A stretch of 64,000 nucleotides of DNA from Pelodictyon luteolum. GTDB lineage: Bacteria > Bacteroidota > Chlorobiia > Chlorobiales > Chlorobiaceae. The stretch's first letter is position 1, and each line of letters begins with the position of its first letter. Below the pieces are notes generated by a model. The model saw only the letters and a list, made by a program, of their open reading frames with translations. It had not been told where the DNA came from and did not search any database. The stretch covers positions 18,720-82,719 of the forward strand of contig NZ_LVWG01000017.1 in assembly GCF_001622165.1 (NCBI RefSeq), read 5' to 3'. The position numbers were made by a program, and so were the translations under genes. Shown here one piece after another: positions 58,777 through 64,000 of the stretch.

Positions 58777-59304
58777 TCAGTTACGATTGGTGGAAAGATC
58801 CTGGATCATGCTGTCCACGACCTTTTTCTGCACATCTGCATCCAGCGCGCCGCGAATAATTTTCTCCGCGCCACGGACGGCAAGATCTGCAACTTCGTTG
58901 CGGAGCTCGGCAAGCGCACGGCGCTTCTCCTGCTCAATTTCATTTTTTGCGGCTTCGATCATCTTCTGTGACTCCTGATGAGCCTTTTCAGTGATCTCCG
59001 CACGAATCTTTTCGGCATACTCCCTGCCTTCGCGGATGACCCTGTCGGCTTCTGCATCGGCTTTCGCAAGCAACTCCCTGTTCTGGCGGAGGATTGCTTC
59101 AGACTCTTCTTTCGCGCCGTGTGCACGGTCGATGGATGACTGGATCCCTTTCTCGCGCTCTTCCAGAGCACTGATGATCGGCCCCCAGGCTATCTTCTTC
59201 AAGATGATGAGCACGAGGACGAAAGTGATGGTCGTCCAGAAAATCAAACCGGGTTCAGGGCTCAGAAGACTGCCGGCAAGTAGGATGTTTCCCGACGTAA
59301 GCAT
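58777..59304 (-). CDS. atpF: ATP synthase F0 b subunit
   Basis: A 175-residue b subunit: one N-terminal membrane helix ([22 protein letters not shown], shortened [16 protein letters not shown]) and then a long charged coiled coil to the end. It forms the peripheral stalk. The ATG at 59302-59304 is chosen over an in-frame TTG two codons earlier. It is 13 bases before atpH. Confidence 0.93.
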   Translation of the reverse strand: MLTSGNILLAGSLLSPEPGLIFWTTITFVLVLIILKKIAWGPIISALEEREKGIQSSIDRAHGAKEESEAILRQNRELLAKADAEADRVIREGREYAEKIRAEITEKAHQESQKMIEAAKNEIEQEKRRALAELRNEVADLAVRGAEKIIRGALDADVQKKVVDSMIQDLSTNRN

Positions 59305-59408
59305 GGACAATGTTTACCGTTAACGGTTGATAAAATCCGATTGCGGCCGAGGCTGACCCTGCCGCAATCGGGATGACTTCTGCTTGGCTCTCGTAGGCTT
59401 GAAAAAGC

Positions 59409-59636
59409 TTACTTAAGAGCGAGAAGCACACAGATAACCTCACCGAACAGCGCAACACCCTCGATAAGAGCAGCTGCGATGATCATTGTGGTACGGATAT
59501 CGGAAGTTGCCTCAGGCTGGCGGGCGGTACCCTCTGCCGCAGAAGCTGCGATGTTACCGATACCAAGGCCTGCGCCGATGACTGCAAGGCCGGCGCCGAG
59601 ACCTGCGCCCAAATAACCCAATCCAATTCCTTCCAT
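59409..59636 (-). CDS. atpE: ATP synthase F0 c subunit
   Basis: A 75-residue proteolipid of two helices joined by the polar loop ARQPEA. The second helix has the ion-binding glutamate Glu59 (AALIEGVALFG) and another glutamate, Glu66 (FGEVIC), seven residues later. The first helix lacks the Gln typical of sodium-binding rings, so proton coupling is likely. A strong GGAGGT ribosome-binding site precedes the ATG, fitting the high stoichiometry of c subunits. Confidence 0.95.
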   Translation of the reverse strand: MEGIGLGYLGAGLGAGLAVIGAGLGIGNIAASAAEGTARQPEATSDIRTTMIIAAALIEGVALFGEVICVLLALK

Positions 59637-59753
59637 CTTGTAATTACCTCCGTTTGTTGTTTTAAGTTGTTCGCTAACGCTGACTAGCAGTATTGAACCT
59701 GTTGATGAAAAGCCGAAAAATACTACTTATTCCCCAATAATCCAGACATCTTT

Positions 59754-60779
59754 TCAGTGGTGTGCAGCTTCGGCCTCACCGCCCTCATGCACCGTGGCAA
59801 GCCCGATGAAGAGCGCCGAAAGCATGGTGAAGATGAAAGCCTGCAGGAACGCCACGAAAATCTCAAGCAGGTAGATGAAGATTGAAAAGGGGACCGATAC
59901 TGCAGCCGCGACAACATAGCTCTTCAGGATGAAGCTGATGAAGATCAGGCTGAGAATGACGATATGGCCAGCCGTCATGTTGGCAAACAGACGGACGGTG
60001 AGCGCAAACGGCTTGGTGAAGAGGCCGATCACTTCGATCGGAATCATGATGATCCAGAGCGCCCAGTGGGTACCTGCCGTCAGGTGGACAAGGTAACCTT
60101 TCAGCCCGTGGGCCTTGAGGGAAGCGGCCTGGGTGATGAAGAACGTGAAGACAGCGAGGGTCAGGGTGACGTTGATGTTGCCGGTGGCCGTTGCTCCGTA
60201 GGGGACGAGACCGAGAAGGTTGCAGAGCAGGATGAACATGAACACCGTGAGGAGATACGGCAGATGCTTCTCATAGCCATGACCGATGTTTGATTTGGCC
60301 ACATCAAGACGGATGAACTCGACGAGCGCCTCCATGGTGTTTGCCACGCCGGAAGGCGCAGTCCTCGGAGTGATCTTACGGTAGGCTGCTCCGACGAAGG
60401 AGAAGAGAACGAGAAGAATGGCTGACACGATCCAGAGCATTACGACGTGCTTCGTGATGGAGATGTCAATACCGAAAAACGGAGGCAGCGCGGGAAGGTG
60501 GACGGTGCCGAAAGGCTCGAAGGAGAAACTGTGAGAGTTGAGGATGTGGTGCATGATCACATCACCGGCCTTCTCCTCTTCGTGCCCGGTGGCCTCAGCG
60601 TGAACGGGTTCCAGAGCCGGATCGACTGCGACCTCAGCATTCACCGCTGCCACGGTGGAAACAGGTGCGCCATGCTCTTCGGATGCCTGCACGGGCAGGT
60701 ATGCATTCAGCAGTAGCGGCGCAAGAAGCGCCATGATCCTGAAAAAACCTTTGACCTGAATGAGTTTGATCCGTTTCAT
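59754..60779 (-). CDS. atpB: ATP synthase F0 a subunit
   Basis: A 341-residue a subunit. The essential arginine lies in [15 protein letters not shown], with [17 protein letters not shown] earlier in shortened form (NLLGLVP). It has a signal-peptide-like N-terminus and a roughly 60-residue periplasmic extension before the first conserved helix, making it longer than E. coli AtpB (271). It overlaps the AtpI-like gene upstream by four bases. Confidence 0.95.
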   Translation of the reverse strand: MKRIKLIQVKGFFRIMALLAPLLLNAYLPVQASEEHGAPVSTVAAVNAEVAVDPALEPVHAEATGHEEEKAGDVIMHHILNSHSFSFEPFGTVHLPALPPFFGIDISITKHVVMLWIVSAILLVLFSFVGAAYRKITPRTAPSGVANTMEALVEFIRLDVAKSNIGHGYEKHLPYLLTVFMFILLCNLLGLVPYGATATGNINVTLTLAVFTFFITQAASLKAHGLKGYLVHLTAGTHWALWIIMIPIEVIGLFTKPFALTVRLFANMTAGHIVILSLIFISFILKSYVVAAAVSVPFSIFIYLLEIFVAFLQAFIFTMLSALFIGLATVHEGGEAEAAHH

Positions 60780-61162
60780 GCAGCGTTCTTTTTCTGTTTG
60801 TTCTTCCGTTGGTAGCCGAGGATTTCGACAATCACATAAATACAGTAAAAAGCGAAAAACGAGAGCACGAAATCGTTGATGACCGCCAGATCCCTAAGGA
60901 TGACGAGGGCGACGAGGACCATCAGGACGAGAAGCCTGATGACGAGACCGCCGAACACCACCTTGGTGAACACCTGCGACTCACGATCAAACGCGTACTC
61001 AAAGAGCAGGTAGCCGGCGAGGGTGTTGGTTACAATCATGACCCAGGCGATGAACACCGAGCTGAGATCCACACTGCCGGGCGCAAGCCCGTAGGCTATT
61101 ACCCCCCATAAAATGACGGACAAGATACATAACTTTAATAGAAAATCAAACAATGGTTTCAT
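60776..61162 (-). CDS. AtpI-like membrane protein of the ATP synthase operon
   Basis: A 128-residue protein with four predicted helices and a lysine-rich C-terminus ([10 protein letters not shown]). Position between atpZ and atpB, and size, match AtpI-type proteins, which assist c-ring assembly or magnesium supply; sequence identity to AtpI is not something I can judge. Its stop overlaps the atpB start. Confidence 0.65.
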   Translation of the reverse strand: MKPLFDFLLKLCILSVILWGVIAYGLAPGSVDLSSVFIAWVMIVTNTLAGYLLFEYAFDRESQVFTKVVFGGLVIRLLVLMVLVALVILRDLAVINDFVLSFFAFYCIYVIVEILGYQRKNKQKKNAA

Positions 61163-61180
61163 CTCTGGAGCTGGTTCGGG

Positions 61181-61438
61181 TTAACGGGGGCGCCTCCCTT
61201 TGCGGTTGGCCTCACGGAGTACCTTCCATAGCACAAGCGACATGCCGGCCATGCCGAGAAGGACTCCGAGCAGGAGAAGGACGGGTGAAGAGCCGAGCTT
61301 CAGGTCGGCCCAGTATCCGAGCAGCACGAACAGGGCAAAGCTCACGGCTATCTGCAGACCTATACCCAGATAGTCCGACAATGCCCGAACGGAACGGCCG
61401 AAATAGTCCGGGAATCGCTCATCGTCCTCCTTCCGCAT
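61181..61438 (-). CDS. atpZ: AtpZ/AtpI family small membrane protein
   Basis: An 85-residue protein with two helices: SDYLGIGLQIAVSFALFVLL and LLLLGVLLGMAGMSLVLW in shortened form. The double-helix hairpin with a polar WADLKLGSSP loop is typical of AtpZ. The start at 61436-61438 has GAGGGAGG seven bases upstream; longer frames lack one. First gene of the atp cluster, 18 bases before the AtpI-like gene. Confidence 0.75.
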   Translation of the reverse strand: MRKEDDERFPDYFGRSVRALSDYLGIGLQIAVSFALFVLLGYWADLKLGSSPVLLLLGVLLGMAGMSLVLWKVLREANRKGRRPR

Positions 61439-61629
61439 CGGCCGACCTCCCTCTGGTTGCTCAAGGTAGCTCTCTTCTGTCCATGAAGATAACACTCTTG
61501 CCCGACATCGTGAAGCTCTCTGTACTGATATTAGGCGAAAGGAGGTTCCCGTCGCAGGAAAATGCTATTTTCCACCCAAAGGCCGGCGAGCATCCGGTAC
61601 GAAATCCCCAGGTAACGTACTACTGAACA

Positions 61630-62427
61630 ATGGAACAGGACGAACTTCGCCGCCATGACGGCAATGCACCATTCATCACCCCCGGAACCTTCGGCAGGGG
61701 TGGAGACATCCTTGCGCTGCAGAGCACGCGCCATGGCGGCCTGAGCCCCGACCCCTGGAACTCCCTTAACCTCGGCGAAAACACCCTGGACGATCCTCGG
61801 CGGGTACGCGAGAACATGCTTATCCTGGCCAAAGCGGCGGGCTTCGATGCATCAAGAACCGTCGGGTCCCTGCAGGTTCACGGCACGGAGGTGCTCCATG
61901 CACGCGAGCCCGGACACCATAGCGGTTACGACGCATTCATCACAGACACTGAAAACCTCTGGCTCTGCATCTTCACCGCTGACTGCCTGCCGGTGCTCAT
62001 CTACGACCCAGAACAGCGCGCCATCGGCGCAGCACACGCCGGATGGCAGGGAACCGCCGCAGGAATAGTCGGAAAAACCCTTCATGCGATGGGGGAGGCA
62101 TTCGGCTCACGGCCGGAATCCTGCGAAGCATGGATTGGCACAGGCATCAGCGGAGACGATTACGAGGTGGGAGCGGAAGTGGCCGCGGCCGCGGCATTTC
62201 CAGAGAAATGCAGTATGCCGGGAGCTGAAGGCAAACGCCTTCTGGACCTTGGCGCGGCAAACCGCATGCAGCTCCTGCAGGCAGGAGTGGACGAAGAGCG
62301 AATAGAACGTGCTCCCTACTGCTCCTTCAGGGACGAAGGAATGTTCTTCTCCTACCGGCGGGACAACGGCCGGACTGGCAGGATGGCTGCTGTGATCGGT
62401 ATCAGACCCGTCAGCCGTCGCCCTTGA
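61630..62427 (+). CDS. Laccase-domain (YfiH/PgeF-type) purine nucleoside phosphorylase/peptidoglycan editing factor
   Basis: A 265-residue protein of the multicopper-polyphenol-oxidase-like YfiH family. VHGTEVLHA, TADCLPVLIYD and AAHAGWQGTAAGIVGKTL hold the histidine and cysteine zinc ligands. Family members deaminate or phosphorylyse purine nucleosides, and the E. coli one edits muropeptide precursors. The last 17 bases are antisense to the 66-residue gene. Divergent from the atp operon. Confidence 0.88.
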   Translation: MEQDELRRHDGNAPFITPGTFGRGGDILALQSTRHGGLSPDPWNSLNLGENTLDDPRRVRENMLILAKAAGFDASRTVGSLQVHGTEVLHAREPGHHSGYDAFITDTENLWLCIFTADCLPVLIYDPEQRAIGAAHAGWQGTAAGIVGKTLHAMGEAFGSRPESCEAWIGTGISGDDYEVGAEVAAAAAFPEKCSMPGAEGKRLLDLGAANRMQLLQAGVDEERIERAPYCSFRDEGMFFSYRRDNGRTGRMAAVIGIRPVSRRP

Positions 62428-62611
62428 CGGCGACCAGCATGGTGCCGATCCTGTCTTCAAGTTCACGGATTTTCTCAAGCTCACCCGGAGTCAGCACCTC
62501 AGGAGATACATCACATCCTGAGAATGAAAGAATCGTCTTTCCGAGCTCCCGCTCCAGGCTCCGTACTTCCTCGATCTGGGACTGGGTCAATGCAGAAAGG
62601 GTTGGCAGCAT
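62411..62611 (-). CDS. 66-residue helical protein of unknown function
   Basis: A small frame with a nearly ideal ribosome-binding site (GAGGAGGTGA) five bases before its ATG, which argues that it is real. The peptide starts MLPTLSALTQSQIEEVRSLE, is rich in Glu and Leu, and is predicted to be mostly helical with one cysteine. I do not recognise a family. Its end overlaps the 3' end of the laccase-domain gene by 17 bases in antisense. A TATAAT box (62695-62700 on the minus strand) lies about 85 bases upstream. Confidence 0.65.
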   Translation of the reverse strand: MLPTLSALTQSQIEEVRSLERELGKTILSFSGCDVSPEVLTPGELEKIRELEDRIGTMLVAVKGDG

Positions 62612-62823
62612 CGTTCACCTCCTCTTGTCACATGTTCGGATTTGGCTTCTCCCCTCAGCTCACCGAGCGCTCCGGGAAGACTGTCCACTCTTTAATTATA
62701 ACACATGTGCCGAACTCCGCACAGTTGTTTCGTAAAAGCATTTAGGCTAAATTTAAGTTTTAATCTGTCCGGCATTTGCCCCCGGCTTTTGCCTTCTATA
62801 AAACCATAAGCGTAACTGCCACC

Positions 62824-63843
62824 ATGAACGACATTGAGCTACTGAAACAAAACCACAGGGCCAACGAGCTGATTTTCAAGGGCCTAGTGGAATTCGGATG
62901 TTTCAAGGCCGCCCTGGAACTCGATCTTTTCTCCCTTCTTGCGGATGGAGAAAAAGACACCGCAACCCTGGCCACAGAAGCCGGTGCTGTCCCCCCGAGG
63001 CTCGGCATGCTCCTGGAAGCACTCCGCCAGATCGGCGTTACCACTGAAAACGCCGGCCAATGGGACCTCACCCCGATGGCAAGAGCCATGTTCGTCCCCG
63101 CCGCCAATCAGCCCAACATGTATATGGTTCCGGTTGCCAAAGCCATGGCGCACCTTGCCGACAGCTTCTATCTGAAAATGGCTGATGCAGTCAAGGGCAA
63201 TCTCAACTTCAAAGGCGAAGTCCCATATCCGCCCGTCACCAGGGAAGACAACTGGTATTTCGAGGAAATCCACCGCAGCAATGCGCACTTCGCAATCAAG
63301 CTCCTGCTTGAAGAGGCCCGCCTTGAAGGCACCAAAACCCTCGTCGACGTCGGCGGCGGCATCGGAGACATCTCCGCTGCCCTTTTAAAAAAGCATCCGC
63401 AGCTTGAATCTACCATCCTCAACCTTCCCGGCGCCATCGGCCTGGTCGATGAGAATGCCGTAGCACAGGGCGTCGGGGGACGGCTCCGCGGAGCTGCCGT
63501 GGACATCTACAAGGATGCCTATCCGGCAGCCGATGCCGTGATGTTCTGCAGAATCCTCTATTCAGCAAACGAACAGCTCACCGAAATGATGTGCAGGAAG
63601 GCATATGACGCCGTTCCAGCCGGAGGAAAAGTCCTGATCCTCGACATGATCGTCGATGACCAGGAGAACCCCAACTTCGACTACCTGAGCCACTACATCC
63701 TCGGCGCCGGCATGCCGTTCTCCGTGCTCGGCTTCAAGTCACAGGAGGCCTACCGCCAGATCCTCGAGTCGATCGGCTTCACCGATGTGCGCATGGTCCG
63801 CAAATACGACCACCTGCTCTGCGAAGCAGTCAAGCCCGCCTGA
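62824..63843 (+). CDS. bchU: Bacteriochlorophyllide d C-20 methyltransferase
   Basis: A 339-residue SAM-dependent O-methyltransferase-type protein that closely matches BchU of Chlorobaculum tepidum from memory, e.g. YHRANELVFKG-like HRANELIFKG, PYPPVTREDN, YFEEIHRSNAHFAIKLLLEEA in shortened form (EEIHRSNAHFAIKLLLEE), DVGGGIGDISAALL and LSHYILGAGMPFSVLGFK. BchU methylates C-20 of bacteriochlorophyllide d to give the chlorosome pigments BChl c or e. The ATG at 62824-62826 is chosen; an earlier in-frame ATG gives an unlikely extension. A terminator follows. Confidence 0.95.
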   Translation: MNDIELLKQNHRANELIFKGLVEFGCFKAALELDLFSLLADGEKDTATLATEAGAVPPRLGMLLEALRQIGVTTENAGQWDLTPMARAMFVPAANQPNMYMVPVAKAMAHLADSFYLKMADAVKGNLNFKGEVPYPPVTREDNWYFEEIHRSNAHFAIKLLLEEARLEGTKTLVDVGGGIGDISAALLKKHPQLESTILNLPGAIGLVDENAVAQGVGGRLRGAAVDIYKDAYPAADAVMFCRILYSANEQLTEMMCRKAYDAVPAGGKVLILDMIVDDQENPNFDYLSHYILGAGMPFSVLGFKSQEAYRQILESIGFTDVRMVRKYDHLLCEAVKPA

Positions 63844-63901
63844 GACGCCGGCGACAGGAGGGCGCAGCCCTTTGCCGGCGTCGCCCCGGATGCAAACAAG
63901 A

Positions 63902-63943
63902 AAAGCCTTCTTCCCGTAGTGCAGGGAAGAAGGCTTTCTCTTT
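63902..63943 (+). terminator. Intrinsic terminator after bchU
   Basis: AAAGCCTTCTTCCC (63902-63915) and GGGAAGAAGGCTTT (63924-63937) pair perfectly over 14 bases with an eight-base loop, followed by CTCTTT. It lies about 60 bases after bchU. The rest of the window to 64000 has no frame I can support. Confidence 0.8.
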
Positions 63944-64000
63944 ACACTGAAACAGGCACGGCAGAATCAGCATGCCGCCTGCTGCCGGCCAAGTGAGGCT

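Noticed and set aside
1..64000. Mobile elements, CRISPR arrays, prophage or genomic island
   Set aside because: No transposase, integrase, direct-repeat array, att-like duplication at the tRNA, or block of divergent base composition was seen.

Overview
The window reads as a chromosomal segment of a green sulfur bacterium (Chlorobiaceae), probably a GC-rich Chlorobium/Pelodictyon such as C. luteolum; the species is a guess from memory. The strongest marker is bchU (62824-63843), the C-20 methyltransferase of bacteriochlorophyll c/e synthesis. It is supported by a polysulfide-reductase-like complex, a sulfide:quinone oxidoreductase, a one-anchor succinate dehydrogenase/fumarate reductase (reductive TCA cycle), a split ATP synthase operon and a short second ClpB. 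I see no phage, insertion sequence, CRISPR array or clear island: this is dense core genome with many ATGA-type overlaps.

Layout. 1-733 (minus): fluoride exporter CrcB with a DUF190 protein and a small membrane protein, behind a terminator-like hairpin. 1018-6011 (plus): psrABC and a TorD-like chaperone. 6036-7603 (minus): sulfide:quinone oxidoreductase and a 38-codon ORF. 7751-12085 (plus): ruvX, then pyrE-tyrA-nadK and an unknown 486-residue protein. 12116-13537 (minus): kdsA and a KdsC-like protein without the usual nucleophile. 13670-16625 (plus): short clpB, nagZ, sixA. 16673-20878 (minus): lysC-purM-plsY-gpsA. 21034-22855 (plus): prmA and ppx.

22788-32339 (minus) is a nine-gene operon: birA-bioB-bioF-bioG-bioC-bioD-bioA, then an acyl-CoA ligase and a THUMP-like methyltransferase. 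A textbook BirA operator lies eight bases upstream of birA. With BioC/BioG building the pimeloyl chain and BioF/A/D/B the rings, this is a complete biotin pathway under its own repressor/ligase. Its BioB lacks two canonical [2Fe-2S] ligands.

32405-34099 (minus) is a cell-wall amidase; 34320 onward (plus) is topA with a strong terminator. 36866-41710 (minus): feoAB, a HIT protein, a CorC-like transporter and a cupin. 41879-42541 (plus): a FISUMP-type lipoprotein. 42543-50199 (minus): sdhCAB, a cyclase, a dihydroorotate-dehydrogenase-like protein, alkaline phosphatase and an esterase. 50402-50911 (plus): RlpA. 50955-52832 (minus): transaldolase, a deoxyhypusine-synthase-like protein and the SRP RNA gene. 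53033-56429 (plus): trpS, a HAD phosphatase and argS with an altered HIGH motif. 56450-58109 (minus): nadD, bamD and tRNA-Ala(CGC). 58218-61438 (minus): atpZ, an AtpI-like gene, atpB, atpE, atpF and atpH, without atpA/atpG. The window ends with a laccase-domain protein, a 66-residue protein and bchU with its terminator.

No single novel multi-gene system stands out. The best leads are the BirA-controlled biotin operon with its atypical BioB and two extra cargo genes, the unknown 486-residue protein, enzyme-like proteins lacking expected catalytic residues (KdsC-like, DHODH-like, ArgRS HIGH motif), and two overlooked small ORFs.
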